Origin: Manis javanica
Lineage: Eukaryota; Chordata; Mammalia; Pholidota; Manidae
DNA: 64,000 nt
Assembly: GCF_040802235.1 (NCBI RefSeq)
Contig: NC_133169.1
Span: 42,291,034 to 42,355,033 of the forward strand
Direction of reading: 5' to 3'
Shown here: in pieces, positions 11,470-25,314 of the stretch
Layout: each line of letters starts with the position of its first letter
Numbering within the stretch: position 1 is the first letter of the stretch
Program-made: the position numbers and the translations under genes
Notes under the pieces: model-generated
Told to the model about the DNA's origin: nothing
The model's database searches: none
The model's input: the letters and a program-made list of their open reading frames with translations, nothing else

Positions 11470-14400
11470 CTGCCTGGCCTGCTAGGACCATCAGTAGACC
11501 ACAGTTGCTGACCAGCATGACCAGCAGGCAGAGGGTGGAGTGCCCAAAAGGAATCCCAGTAGAAGCTTCTCACATCACAGAAAGGGCTGGCAGAGGAGAG
11601 CCACCAGCCCATGCTGATGGCGATCTCCTACTACTGACAGGAAGGCAGAGAGGTGGGCCCTACCCACAGCACAGTAGCAGGAACACAGATCCCCTGCAAA
11701 AGGAAACCAGGCACTGGCGAGCAAAGAGTCTTCAGCTCCTGGGCACCACAGGATGCATACTTCAGACAGCCACAGCATTCTAGACAAGGAGGCATAGCTG
11801 ATCTATCTAGGACAAATGAAGAAACACAGGAACCCAGACCAAATTAGGAGGCAGGGGAATATGTAACAAACAAAATACAGGATTAACACACCTACATAGG
11901 GCCAAATGCAAGAGAAATTAGCAATCATTTTGAGAAAGATTTCAAAGTAACAGTCATAAAGATGTTCACTGAACTGTGGAAAATAATTGATGATCTCAGT
12001 GAAAACATCAGCAAAGACATAGAAAATATGAACAAGAGTGACTCTGAGCTAAAGGATACAATAACTGAAATGAAAAGTAGAATAGAGGGAATGAATATAG
12101 ACTGATGGAAGAGAGGAAATAATCAATGTGATGGAAGATAGAGAACAGGAAAGTAGCCAAGCTGACAAACACAGATACTAAAAAATTTCTAAGAATGAGA
12201 AGATGCTAAGAAAGCTGTGTGACAACTTCAAATGCAACAATAGTGATGTTATAGGGTTTCAGAAGGATGAGATAAAAAGAAGTAGAAAATCTCTTTGAGT
12301 AAATAATCATTGAAAACCTCCACAATCTGGGGAAGGAAATAGACTCTTAGATCCTGGAAGCACAATGATCCCCTAATAAAAGGAACACTAGGGAGAAAAC
12401 ACCAATACATATGTAATTAAAATGGCAAAGATTAAAGATCAGAAGAAATTTTTAAAAGCAGAAAGAGTGAGGGAGACAGTTAAATATAAGGGAAACTCCA
12501 TAAGTCTATCGGCAGACATATGAGCAGAAATTTTACAGGCCAGAAAGGAGTGGCAATAAATATTTAATATATTAGAAGGGATGAACCTACAACCAAGAAT
12601 CCTCTATCCACAGGTTGATCATTCAGAATTGAAGTTGAGAAGAAAAGTTTCCCAAATAGATGAAGGTTCAAGTACTCCCCACCACTAAACCAGTTATATT
12701 AAAGGCTGTAAATAGAAATGTTATTAACCTATGTAATTTTCAACAGTGAAAATAACCCTACAGTAAACAGGATAAATAGTAAATAGCAAATCCTATAGTA
12801 AGTGTAGACCAATTACTTACCACACAAGAATGAACTTAAGAAAAACAAAAGCAATAAAACCAACTTTACGCAAAATCAATCAAGGCATAAACAAAAGATG
12901 TAAATTATGACATGTCATACACAAAGTGTGGAGGAGGAAGAAGAATGAAAAATAGTACTTTTAGATTGTGTTCAAAATAGAGTAACACATAAACTGTTAT
13001 AAACTGTTAGTTCATAACTTAACATAAACTGTTGGATATTTAGAAAGTATCTATGAACCTTATGGTAACTACATACTGAAATCCTTTAACAGAAAACACA
13101 AAATTTTGAAAGAAAGAAAAAAAATACAAGCATAACACCAAAAATAAACCACCAAATAAGAAGAGAACAGTATGAAAAGAAGAAAGAAACAGAGATGAAC
13201 TTCAAAAGCAACCAGAAAACAATTAATTAAATGGCAATAAGTATATACCTAACAATAATTACCTTAAATATAAATGGACTGAAATGTACCAATCAAAACA
13301 TATAAGGTGGCAGAATGGAAAAAGAAACAAGACCCATCTACATGCTGCATACAAGAGACTGTTTCAGACATAAAGTCATACATAGACCAAAATCAAAGCA
13401 ATGGAAAAAGATATTTCATACAAATATATGGGAGAAAGTAGAAGGAATAGCAGTACTTGTATCTGAGAAAATAGACTTCAACACAAAGGAAAGCAACAAG
13501 AGACAAGTAAGGGAATTACATTATGATAAAGGAATCACTCTAACAAGGGATATAACAATTGTAAATATCTATGCTCTAAACAGAGGGCACCTAAAAACAT
13601 AAAACAAGTGTGACAAGACACCAATGTGTAAATAGACAGCAATTCACTCATATTAGAAGATTTTAACAGCCCATTTACATCAATGGATGGATCGTCTGGA
13701 GAGAAAATAAGGAAACAGAGATGTTGAAAAACACATTAGAGAAGATGGACTTTATAGATACATACACATCCTTCCACCCAAAAGCAGCAGGACACACATT
13801 TTTCTCAGATGCATATGAATAGATAAAATATTAGGATACAAGAAATATCTCAGTAAAATAAAAAAGATTGAAATTGTATCAAACATCTTTTCAGATTAAA
13901 ATGATATAAAGCTAGAAATCATGTACATAAAGAAAAAAGAAGCCTACAAGCAATTGAGGACTAAACAACATTTTTCTACCTAATCAATGGATCACTGAAA
14001 AAGCCAAAGAGATCCAGCAAGTCATGCAGAGAAATGAAAAAAATACAACAGTTCCAAATCTGTGAGAAGCCACAGAAGTAATTATAAAAAGTTATATAAC
14101 AATGCAGACCTATCTCAAGAAACAAACAAACAAAAAAACAAATGGAAAGCCTAACCTTACAGCTAAAGAAACTAGAAAAAGAAGAAAACATGAAACCCAA
14201 AGTTAGTAGATGGGAATGATAATCATCAGAGCAGAAATAAATAAAATAGAGAATAATAAAATCGTGAAAACAATGAAACCAAGAGCTGGTTGTTTTCAAA
14301 GATAATAAAAAAACACTAGCCAAATTTATCAATTAAAAAATGACAAATTAACAAACTCAGAATTAAAGAGGAGAAATTACAACTGAAACCACAGTAATAC

Positions 14401-14640
14401 AAATTATTACTAAAGAAATCTATGAAAAACTATATGACAATAAACTGGACAACCTAGAAGAAATAAACACAGTCCTAGAATTGTACACCTTTCCAAGACT
14501 GACTCAGGAAAAAACATAAAATTACCAGTAAAAATGTTAAATAGGTAACCAAAAATCTCCCAATAAACAAAATACCAGAGACAGGTAGCTTCACAGTTGA
14601 ATTCTATTAAACATTAAAGAGCTAATACCCATTCTCAGTA
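11470..14640 (+). mobile_element. Old LINE-1 element with ORF1 and partial ORF2
   Basis: Diverged L1 on the plus strand. About 11470-11850 resembles L1 5' UTR. ORF1-like sequence spans about 11880-12700, and ORF2 starts near 13230 with a recognisable endonuclease N-terminus (TLNINGLKCTN-type). The longest open piece is 13315-13602. All frames are heavily broken. The plus-strand part stops near 14640, in the reverse transcriptase region, where it abuts an oppositely oriented ORF2 fragment. The 225 bases between 11245 and 11470 hold nothing I recognise. Confidence 0.85.
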
Positions 14641-14644
14641 AAGT

Positions 14645-14960
14645 ATACCCATTGTGGTTTTGATTTTCATTTTCTTGATGATTAGTGATGCCGAGCATAG
14701 TTTCATGTCGGTCATCTGCATGCCTTCGAAAAAAAAGTCTTTTCAGGTTCCTGACCTTTTTTATATCAGATTGTTTTCTTTGATCTTGCATACTAAGTAA
14801 TTTTATGTATTTTCAATTTTAAACTCTTGTCAGATATATCATTTAAAAATATATGTTCCCATTGAAAAGATTGCCATTTTATTTTATTAATGACATACTT
14901 TGTTGTGTGGCTTTTGTTTGATGTAGCTGCACATATTTATTTCCTAATTTTTATTCCTTC
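14645..14960 (-). mobile_element. LINE-1 ORF2 C-terminal fragment, inverted
   Basis: Reads as the L1 ORF2 C-terminal coding region on the minus strand (the usual tract that includes the MLGITNHQENENQNHNGYT-type segment near 14650-14710). It lies head to head with the plus-strand L1 that ends at about 14640, suggesting an internal inversion or two abutting elements. Confidence 0.7.
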
Positions 14961-15281
14961 ACCTCACTGGAGACAGTCTTCAGTATGAGTTCTTGCCATT
15001 ATGAAGAGTGATAAATGAAGCTTGCAGAATGTTAATGAGAGAAATATGAGCATGACTATGTGGATAAGCATATAAAAAATGTAATGGAAAAATTAATTTT
15101 TACTGTTATCTAACAATGCAATGATGCAAATTCAATCTTTATGGCTTGCTTTATAGAATTTAATTATAATTTGTACTGTTTAGTAATTTTTCTTGTAGCA
15201 TTGTAAGAATAGAATTACACTTAGAAAGTCATTAAATAGTATGAAATTACTGTTAGTTATCAGCATTATTGCTCTGTTTAC

Positions 15282-15440
15282 TAAAGAAATCCGTGAAAAA
15301 ATATATGCCAACCTAGACATATAGTGGACAACCTAGAAGAAATAAACACAGTCCTAGAAATGTACAGCTTTCCAAGACTGACTGATGAAAAAACATAAAA
15401 TCAAATGGACTAATTACCAGTAAAAAAGTTGAATAGGTAA
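15282..15440 (+). repeat. Second copy of an L1 ORF2 segment
   Basis: Closely repeats 14408-14545: both contain GGACAACCTAGAAGAAATAA and the following tract, through the run that ends in AATAGGTAA. The copies are about 870 bp apart in the same orientation. Both are L1 reverse-transcriptase-region sequence, so either a local duplication or two fragments of related L1s could explain it. Confidence 0.75.
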
Positions 15441-17295
15441 TTTGCCATATAGCATAATCATTAGACAAAGAATATGTTATGGAGATAATTGTTTTATGAC
15501 ATATTGAAACAAATAAATGTATGTCTTCATTTGCACAGAAAATGCAGAGGGGTCCAATTATATATCATAAATAACTATCTCACAAATCAGATGTCCAGGT
15601 CAGGATGAAAAGTGGTATGTCAATAAATCATACTGATACTAACCAAGGTATTGAGACTAATGGCTGATGCCTCGTAGCAGATGAAGTATGAAAATAAAAA
15701 CCATATAATTAAAATAATAAACTTAAAAAGATACCTTGCTGAAATACATATAAATAAAAGTGTTATTTCAGACTGGGAAAGAATGTCCCAGAAATTAGAA
15801 TATTGGCCAACTGAAAATTTCTCACTGGCACTAGAAAGAACTTAGCCCCATTCTCTTCTCTTTCTCTGCAAAACTGAAATAAAGCATTCTAGCAGCCCTG
15901 AAGAAGCAGCTCAGAGCTACTGTCCTGCCTCCTGTGCTGCAACTAATGAAATCTGTTTTCTCACACTTGCCAAGATTTGGACAACAAACACTTAAAGAAT
16001 CTGCAAACACGACTGAACTTCTCCAGTCCCTGCTTTGAAATGTATAAGCTGTTGTCTTCAGAAAAAATAAACCTAACCTATGAGCTGATTAAGTCTGGTA
16101 TATTTTAATGAAAGTTTAAACTAATGTTTTAGGTAATTTTTAAACCACCTGCACAGAATATATTTTAATTTGCATTGTAATTTCTTGAGGAACATTAGAA
16201 ATAATGTTAAAAACCAACTCTAATGTGTGACAATTCAGAAAAGGACACTGAACATATTAATTTTAGTATATATAGAGTATCAACAATAACAACAAAATAA
16301 AGAAATAGGGGAGTGATTAAAGAAAATCGGTAAGCAAATTTTAATTTATTTTTAATAGATGCTACAATATCAAATACTACAACTAAAACTGAATTAACAT
16401 TAATTTCACATTTTTATAATAGTGAATACTAGAAAAAATAGTCTAAAACAATTTTTCTACTGAATTATAAAAATTTAGAGAGTAAGGATTGTGAACCTCT
16501 TCTTTTCAATATTCATCAGCTTTTAATAAGACTTTGTTTCTTGGTAATCTTTCCTTCTCCCACCAGAAATTCAATTTAAAACACATATGTGGACATGGGT
16601 TAGAGGCTTGTTTTTTTTATTATCACCGTTGTAACAAATTGTCACAAATTCTGTCCCTTAAAACAGTTTCATTATTTTACAGTGCTGTCATTTAGTAATA
16701 CAAGCCTGGCCACTCGGGTGAAAATCTAGGATTAGCTGGCATGGTTGCATTCCTTTCTAGCATTCTGGTGGAAATCCATTTATTTGTATTTTCCACCATC
16801 TAAAGTCTGCCCACATTCCCTGGCTCATGACCACCAACCATCCTGAGAACTGACAGTGCAATGTAAGACCTTCCTTCTTCCTAATGCTTATCTCACTTTG
16901 GACATAGATTAGAAAAGGTCTCCACATCAAGGTATTTATGTAACTACATTAGGCCCTCAGGATAATCCACTATAATCTCCTCAAGTTCCCTAAATTTATC
17001 ACATCACCAAAGTCTCCTTTTCTATGTAAGGGATCATATTTATACCTGCCAAGGATTAGGACACAGACATCTTCAGCAGACACTCAGAGGCTTACAGCTG
17101 TGTTTCAGAAAGACTATTTTGAATGGATCACACTCAAAACAGTAAGCATTCTGCTTTTGAGAAAAGCAGTTTTATTAATTTCCCTGAATATTCCTCTTGT
17201 ATCCTAAAATAATATTGCATTTAACATAAATATTAAATAATTTATACTAGGTCACAAAAGCATGGTGAAATAGTAAAAACTATAATTCAATCAAT

Positions 17296-18129
17296 TTAAA
17301 TACTAGATCTATTATTTTCCTGTAAAATTATGTAAAATTTCCATACAAACTTCCCTAAAGCTGCCTTGATTTCCTTGTTTCTTAGACTGTATGTTATTGG
17401 GTTCAGAAATGAAGGCAACACAGCATAAAACACAGACACTAAAATACCCACAAAATGTGGGGAATCAGGAACAGGCTTCAAACAGGCAGTGGTGGCTGTT
17501 ATAAGGAATGTCATCACAACTGTGATATGGAGCAGGCAGATGGAGAAGGCTTCGGACCGTCCTTGTAAGGATGGCATCCTCAGCACTATGTTGAAAATGG
17601 AAACATATCTATAACCTATATAACATGTACAAAAAAAGCCCATATATGACCCTAAATGCTACACTAACATCAATGGCAATATGTAACTCTGAGCAAGAAA
17701 TCTTTAGTAGGGAGGGCACATCACTGAAAAATTGAGGGAGTTTTCTGGAGCCACAGAAAGATAAAGGGAAGGTTCCAGCTGAGTACAAGACCCCAAAGAT
17801 GCTCTCAAAGACCCAGGAGGCAACTGCCATCTTCACACAGACCCCCCTGCTCATCATGATGTCATAATGTAGCAGGAGACAGATGGCTGCACAGCAGTCA
17901 TGGGACATGGCTTTCAGGATGAAGAGGTCACATGTGGCAAAGTGAACCACCAACAGGACCTGTGACAGGCATCCTGGGAAAGAAATGTGGCTCCTATGAT
18001 GATGAGAAGCTTCCCCAGAAGAGATGCCATGTAAATCAGCAAGAACAGAAATGCGAGTGAAACCTGGAGCTCCCTGGTGTCAGAGAATTCCAGGAGGAAG
18101 AAGCTCGTCAGTGCCATGAGGTGGGTCAT
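17296..18129 (-). pseudogene. Olfactory receptor pseudogene, OR14-like (unit A)
   Basis: Class II OR on the minus strand, start taken as the ATG at 18129, equivalent to the intact unit C gene. TM1 is followed directly by the extracellular loop 1/TM3 region: about 42 codons (the rest of TM1 through TM2) are deleted near 17990, shifting the frame. A second frameshift lies near 17640 in TM5. The DRY box is degraded to HDCC. TM6 and TM7 are readable, with NPITY in place of the usual NPIIY, and the C-terminus ends at 17296. It sits in tandem with the ORs at 24367 and 32910, all in the same orientation. Confidence 0.93.
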
Positions 18130-18504
18130 GTCCTCCACTCTGTTCACCTAACATGGGACATAAGAAGGTAAGGACTCACAGCAGGTTCTTGTGAAGTCTT
18201 TATCCCTTCCATTACTACCTTTCATTTCTGTTTAAATTCATCTGAATTGTGTTACTAAAACAGGATCATTATCACTCTTCTTAAATGCATGTTGTCCCTA
18301 AAAACCTGTCATGGTGTCACAGGCCGTAAATGTTAGGATGGCAGATACACTGCATGAGTTTTTATTGAGTCTTTGTCTTATCAAAGTTTTACTGGCTCAT
18401 TAGCTGAATTATCTATAAAGTACAACAAATTCAATTATTCAAGCAGTCAAATGGAGATAATATTTTTTGTAAGTTACCAAAAAATTCTTGTAAAAGTTAT
18501 AGTT

Positions 18505-18890
18505 TTTGTTTTATTGTTTAAACAAATTTTATTGAAATATAGCATATATGCAATATTATATTCATTTCTGGTAAGCAATTTAGTGATTCATCAATTATAC
18601 ACATTGCTCTGTGCTCACCATCATACATTGATTGACCAGTATTATTGGCTGTATATTCCCTATGCTATACTTTAATCCCTGTTGTTAAATTGTTGTGTCC
18701 TTGGAAGTCAGGCCCTCCTCACCCCTCTCCCCTGCTTAGCCTGATCCCCTCCTGTCTTTGCCGTCCGTCCATTCTCTCTGCTCACGACTGCACATTGTGC
18801 ATTTCTTGCTTTGTTTTTTTCAGGCTCCTCATAGAAGTGGAACCAATGCATTCCTCTTTCTCTGTCATATTTTACTTATCACAATACCCT
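18505..18890 (-). mobile_element. LINE-1 3' end fragment
   Basis: Minus-strand L1 3' UTR: a T-rich start, then the TTTATTGAAATATAGCATAT tract and the CACTTATCACAATACC-type tract that precedes ORF2. Unit B has the same insertion at 25735-26140, so it predates the unit duplication. Confidence 0.7.
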
Positions 18891-18899
18891 GAGGGACAT

Positions 18900-19550
18900 A
18901 AAGAAATCAACATCACTAGTCATCAGGGAAATGCAAATCACTATTACAACATATCACCTCATGCCAGCAGGAATGGTTAATATCAAGGACACAGCAACTA
19001 ACAGGTGTTGGTGCGGGTGTGGAGAAAAGGAAAACCTTGTACTCTGCTATGAGATTGCAGAGTGGTGCAGCATTTTGCAAAAATGTAGTAAGAGAAACAC
19101 CATACAATCGAGCAATTCTAGTTTGGAAATTCACTCAAAGCACACTCAAAAATATATAAATACCCCCATGTTTATTGCAGCATTATTTACAATAGCCAGG
19201 AAGTGGAAACAACTGAGGTGGTTTTAAATAAATGAGTGGATAAACAGGTGGTACTTATTTAAAATACAATATTATCCAGGTGTGAAAACTTAAAAATTGC
19301 CATTCAAGACAACATGAATTTACCTAGAATGTATTATGCTAAGTAATAGTTTTTGATACACATTTATCTACAGAAAGTAAAATTATTTTCCCTTTAATTT
19401 TATGATGAAATGCATTATATTACAGAAGGGAAATACAAATTTATGGTAGAAAGGACATGGACAAGGAAGGAAGGAGGTGTATATCTATGGAGTTATAATA
19501 ACATTATCATAGAACACTAATATCAATGATAAATGTGGGTGGAATTATAG
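18900..19550 (+). mobile_element. LINE-1 ORF2 end / 3' UTR fragment
   Basis: Plus-strand L1: the CATCAGGGAAATGCAAATCA tract and the segment encoding a MFIAALFTIARKWKQ-type motif, both typical of the ORF2 C-terminus, followed by 3' UTR-like sequence that fades out near 19550. Confidence 0.75.
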
Positions 19551-20504
19551 AATATGGAGTAAAAATCCAATTTTCCCAACCTCGTGTCTTCTCATTTTCA
19601 TAGTCACATACATGTGTCACATACCATCATACATTCACATAACTACTCATACCCAGATTGATTTTTCAGTATTTTTAAGGACAGGGTGGAAGCACACTTT
19701 AGAGAAAATGGTAGAAATAGATGTGCAATTATAAAATATGTAGAAATACCAATGGTAAAGAGCATGATGATAAGAAATTCTTCCTGTGATGAAGAGAAGT
19801 AATTTAGTGCCTGAGAAATAATAAACTATACTGAATACATTATGGAGGCAAAAAGAATAATTTCAATGTCATTTAATATGAACAAAATTAGAACATTTTG
19901 TTAATATACTGGAATTTAGCTAAAGAACCCTTACTTTCTAAAAATGCATATTGGTTACCAATTTCAAATTTAGTTCCTTGAGTGGGAGAAATAAATAGTT
20001 TCTCTATGTAAGACTCTTCTTTACAAAGCCCAAATTACAAGTGATGCTAGATGTTACTGTTGTAATCTAAGACACAGAGCCTATCACAGAAAGTGAAAAT
20101 GTACCTCTTCATCTAAGGACCACATTAACTCCACATTTCTGAAGTGTGTTCTGATTTAGGAGGAAAAGCTGAGATGGAGGGAGTCAAGTGTCCATGTTCA
20201 GTAGTTGGGCATAAGGCCTGCAGAGTCACCCCAGATGCTCACAGTGCTGTGAACAGAGTGGCTGCCCTGGGAGGCCAGACAGCACTATTGAGCAGAGGTT
20301 TGTGGGTTTCTCTAGAATCTGCACAAGGGTAAGGTTTTTATTGTATTCTTAATCACAAACTCATTTTGTATACATTTTAGTATTATTTCTTTTCATGGAA
20401 ATTATAACTTTTTAGTTTCCAACATTCATTATTCACAGTAAATGTCTTTTGAGAGGAATATGTACAATATGAATGTGTGTGACATATACAGAGTATAGTA
20501 TGTT
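19551..20504. other. Unit A non-coding sequence
   Basis: No gene. The segment at about 20030-20290 (GTAATCTAAGACACAG...) is matched in unit C at 35260-35510 and is missing from unit B. Confidence 0.6.
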
Positions 20505-21060
20505 TCTTTTTATTGAAGTATACTTGATGTACAGTGTTATAGTGGTTTCAAGTATACAGCACAGTGATTCAACAGTTATCTGTATTGTCTTAATCCCACC
20601 AAGCGTATTTACTATTTTTTCAGCATAGATGTTACTTGATTACTGACTATACTCACTATGCTGCTGTACACTCATTCCCATGACCAATTTATATCGTGAT
20701 TAGATTTTGTGTCTCTTTATCCCCTTCACCTGTTTCACCCACCCATCCCAACCTCTCCCTCACAATAACCACCAGTCATGTCTCAATAGACTGAATCTAT
20801 TGCTGGTTTGCTTGAATGTTTCATTTGGTTTTGTTTTTAGATTCCACAAATAAGGGAAACCACATGGTGTTTGTCTTTCTCCACCTGGCTTATTTCACTG
20901 AGCATAACACCTCTAGGTCCATCCATGTGTTTGAAAATGGCAAGATTTTGTTTCTTATGGCTGAATAATATCCCATTTTATATGTGTATCACACCTTCTT
21001 TATTCATTCATCTACTGATGGACACACCTTCAACATTCCATTTGACCCAAATTACAAAGC
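20505..21060 (-). mobile_element. LINE-1 3' fragment
   Basis: Minus-strand 5'-truncated L1: 3' UTR starting with TTTTTATTGAAGTATACTTG (a carnivore/pangolin/ungulate-type L1 tail), then the TTTCTCCACCTGGCTTATTT tract and the end of ORF2 near 20990. No intact coding remains. Confidence 0.8.
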
Positions 21061-24000
21061 CTAAAACCTAAACGTACTTGACAATAACTAAAGACAAATA
21101 AGGGTTCAGAATGGTGAAACTGAATCAGACCAGAGATATACTTTCTCCAATAAGGATTGTAATTAATGTGTTTTGTGACTTAAGAGGTTTCTTTCTCTCT
21201 CGATCCAGTTCTATCAATTAGAAAGTAAAGAGGTTAGATTTCATTACTATAAAACTTCCATCTGTGAGTTGTGCTGCTTCAAGGACCCCCCAGTGTTCAT
21301 CATGTTGAAATGCATGCTGGCCACCACTTTGTGGTTACCTTAAAAGTTAGGTCCCATCTGCATTCCTGGCGCAGCATGTTTAAGTAAGTATTGCTGTTAG
21401 TGCTTATGTGATAAGACAGCTTAACAATTTCTTCTTCATACATGAAAAAAGCAGTAGATGGGCCTTTTAAACATATATATGTGACTTAAGTTACCATGTT
21501 TTTCAGTATGCAAGGTAATAAAATATTCAAAAAAATTTGATATAAGGATACCTATTGAGGATGTTTAAGGACCTTAGATTAAATTTAGTTCCATGTCCAT
21601 GTTAAAATATGAATGAGAGTGAAAGACTCTTAAACATCTGGTTTATACACATTGGGATAACCTTAGTTAGAGGAGACCAGATCACATATAATGCCTCACA
21701 GTTATATAGACTGTGACACTTATCAGAATGAGCTCCACTCTTATTCTGGAAAACTTAAGCAAATATTGAAGTAATGCAAGCTGAAGACTATGAAAGCAAT
21801 TCAGAAATTGCATATGTCAGCTCTGTGCTTACAATCTGCCTTTGCACATTTAACATCTTTGCACCCACCTGGTCGCTGCAGCCGACAGAAGGTCATTTCC
21901 TCTCCCTATTTTCCTGCAGCCTTCTAATGCCTAATATTCATACTCACCTATTAGGATTTAAAATGTTAATGTTGTGTGCTACCAAAAGTCTTCTTTCTAC
22001 TGATTTTCTCCTCTATATATCATGGTATGAGGGAGAATCCCTGAAGTTCACTTTGAACACCTCTCCTTTTCTTTTATTCTAGAGAACATGAAATCATTTT
22101 CAATAATTAAACATTGTCCTTTGGGAAAACTGTGGACTGAGAGACAGGCATGATTCTCTTAGGGACAATGAAGGCAGCTGTTTAGGAACCCTTATTAAAC
22201 CAGATCAATCAGTAGCTTTTAACCATGGCATGAACACCTCACACCTCACCTTCCTCTCTCATGCCGTTATTTTTCCCTGGTGTATTTTTCCCTTACTGAC
22301 CCTCTTCAGCAGGAGAAAAGATCATGTATTTTCCAGCATATGTTATTTGTTCAGTTCAGAGGGAATCAGTATATATGATCTCTATTATTGATGCTTTTTG
22401 CATAATCTTCAATCTGTGCATCTGCTTATCTCTAACTCCTGCCATCATTCATAAATGTCTATTAGTCCACGACTGATGAAAAGAGCAAAACCAGAGTAGA
22501 ATATATAACCTCAACTTTTGAAAAAGAAAACATTATGGAGATAGTTGTTTTATGACATGTTAAGTAAATCAATGTATTAATTCATTTGCTCAGAGAATCA
22601 AAAGGGTTCCATTTTTCTGTAATGATTAACTATATGGCATATCAGGTCTCCCAAATCAGGATTAAAATACCGTGTCTCCAATAAATCATATCTAGGTTAA
22701 CAGTGGTATTGAGAGTAATGGTGCATGCCATATATCAAATCAAGTATGAAATCAAATTCCATACAATTGAAATAATAAAGTTCAAAAAGATTCTCATGGA
22801 AATAAGTATGGTTGAGAATATGGTATCAGAAGAGAAAATGATACAGAACTGAAGATACTGGTAACCTGGAAATGTCCTATTGGCCCCAGCAGGAAGGGCA
22901 CCCAAGGAGCTTCTCTTTTTTTAAACCAAAACTTTAACAATCAATCCATGTGAATAAATAGCTCAGATTTACTTCCTGTTTTTTATCCTGTGACAAACGA
23001 ATTCTGTTTTTTCACACCCTCCAAGAATTTGAACAATAAATAATTATTGAATATGTAAACACAACTGAAATTCTTCAATTATTCTATTAAATATATAAGC
23101 TGCATCTCCCCACAAAAATAAACCTCATCCAAGAGCTGATCTCAGTTTGCAGTGTTTTAATGAAACCTTAAGCAAACAAATTTTGGTAGTTTTAACTAAT
23201 CCACACACAGTATGAGGTACATATTAATTTCCATTTTAATATTTTAAGAGCATCAGAAATTAAGTTAAAGGCAACTTTAAGTTGTGAAAATAAAAATAAT
23301 TGGACATCAAAAACACTAATTTAAAAAAAAAAAAACACTAATTTTAATATATTTGATATGAATAACAACATAACAGGAATTAGGGACTTTATTATATGAA
23401 GAAATTCAGTACATAAATGTTAATCTTTGTTGAATAACCTTTTATTCAAAATTTAATTAATGAAGTCCAAAAACCACTAAAGCTATAAATGAAAACAGGC
23501 ATATTATATTCTTATTTTTTACAATAGTGAATAATGCAAAAAGAGTCTAAAAATTTCTTCAAAATTATAAAAGTTTTGATAGTAAGTAGGATTGCATTTG
23601 TTCTATATTCCTTTCTTTTTACCCAGACTCAGTCATCATACCTGTTCACATCAGAAATTCTTATTTAAAAAACTGTACATGGACAAGGATTTTAAGCTTA
23701 TTTGCTTGACTGCTGTAACCAATTGTCACATTCTGTGGCTTGAAGCAATTTTACTATTGTAGAGTGCTGTCTTTTAGAAATCCAAGCCAGGTCACTTGGA
23801 GTGAAAATCTAGGATTAGCTGGCATGGCCGCATTCCTTTCTAGAGTTCTACTGGAAATCCATTTCCTTGTATTTTGCATCCTCTATAGACTGTCAGTGTT
23901 CCTTAGCCATTACGACTTCAATCTTTAAAGCCAGCAATGAAAGACCATCTTTCTTCCATAGACAATCTCTCATTAACATGGCTTAGAAAACTCCTTATAC

Positions 24001-24366
24001 ATTTCGGTGTTTATATAACTATGTTACTCCTGTCTAGAAATCTGGCTAATTCCCCCATGTCAACCTCTTTAAATTAATCATATCCTCAAATACACATTAG
24101 CCATGCAAGTCATCATATTCACAGGTACCAATGATGTACCATCTTTCCTAGTCTCTTCTGGGACTCACAATAGTGAGTCTGAAGTCTTAGTTAAGTAGAA
24201 CACACTCTAAATAATAAGTAGTCAGATTTTGATATAATCTGAGATAAAGTTGAATAATAAATATGAACCATATCCTTATATACTGAAATAAAATATTATT
24301 TTAATAGAGATATTTACATACTTATACTAGATCATGAAAATCCAAAGCATCTCTAACAAGTAAAAT

Positions 24367-25314
24367 TTAATCTTTCTTTGTAGTAGTTCTATTCTTTTTC
24401 TCATTAAATCTATAATGATAAAGTTTCCATATAACCTTCCCAAAAGCTGCCATGATTTCCTTGTTTCTTAGACTGTATATTACTGGGTTCAGAAATGGAG
24501 GCAACACAGCATAGAACACAGACACTAAAAAATCCACAAGATGTGGTGAGTCAGGAACAGGCTTCAGGTAGGCAGTAGCACCTGTTATAAGAAATGTCAT
24601 CACAACTATGAGATGGGCAGGCAGGTGGAGAAGGCTTCTGACCGTCCTTGTAAGGATGGCATCCTCAGCACTATGTTGAGGATGGATACAAATGTATAAC
24701 CTATAGAAACTAAACAGAAAAGTCCATATATGAGCCCAATCACAATGCTAACATCAATGGTAGGGTATATCTCTGAGCAGCAGGGAGGGCACATCACAGA
24801 AAAACTGAGGGAGTTTTCTGGAGCTGCAGAATGATAAAGGGAAGGTTCCAGCTGAGTACAAGACCCCAGTGATGCTCCCAAGGACCCAGGAGGCAGCTGC
24901 TGTCCTCACACAGATCCCCTGCTCACCATGATGTTGTAATGCAGCAGGAGACAGATGGCTGCACAGCGGTCATGGGACATGGACATCAGTATGAAGAGGT
25001 CACTTGCGGCAAAGTGAGCCACCAGCAGGACCTGTAACAGGCATCCTGGGAAAGAAATGAGGCTGCTGGGAGAGAGAGAGTCCAGCACAAATTTTGGAAC
25101 TGTGACAGAAATGAGACAAACATCAAGGAATGATAAGTTCCTCAGGAAGGGGTGTGAAGACAGTGGTCCAAGGTGACAAGGATGATGATGAGAAGATTCC
25201 CCAGGAGGGATGCCATGTAAATGAGCAGGAACAGAAAGGCAAGTGAAATCTGGGGCTCCCTGGAGTCAGAGAATTCCGGGAGGAAGAAACCCGTCAGTGC
25301 CGTGAGTGGGTCAT
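24367..25314 (-). pseudogene. Olfactory receptor pseudogene, OR14-like (unit B)
   Basis: Minus-strand class II OR. The ATG equivalent to the unit C start is at 25314, but a lost base just after it shifts the frame. About 10 nt are missing in the PMYFF block near 25150. The DRY box reads DRC (MSHDRCAAIC, near 24975). Further frameshifts occur near 24900 and 24605, and the FFCDVPS region is damaged. The last block (24367-24603) keeps TM6-TM7, FLNPVIYSLRNKEI and a lysine-rich extended tail. Clearly non-functional. Confidence 0.93.

Larger units (their letters stand above)
15470..22500. repeat. Tandem OR unit A
   Basis: First of three tandemly repeated blocks. Shared landmarks with unit B: the TTATGGAGATA..TTGTTTTATGACAT tract (15477 and 22531); the CAATAAATCATA segment; an old interspersed repeat at about 16600-17090 (counterparts near 23690 and 32170) containing GGATTAGCTGGCATGG in units A and B; the OR pseudogene; and the TTAAACATTGTCCTTTGGGAAA segment at its distal end (22108). 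The unit has gained L1 fragments at 18505-18890, 18900-19550 and 20505-21060. Boundaries are approximate. Confidence 0.85.
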
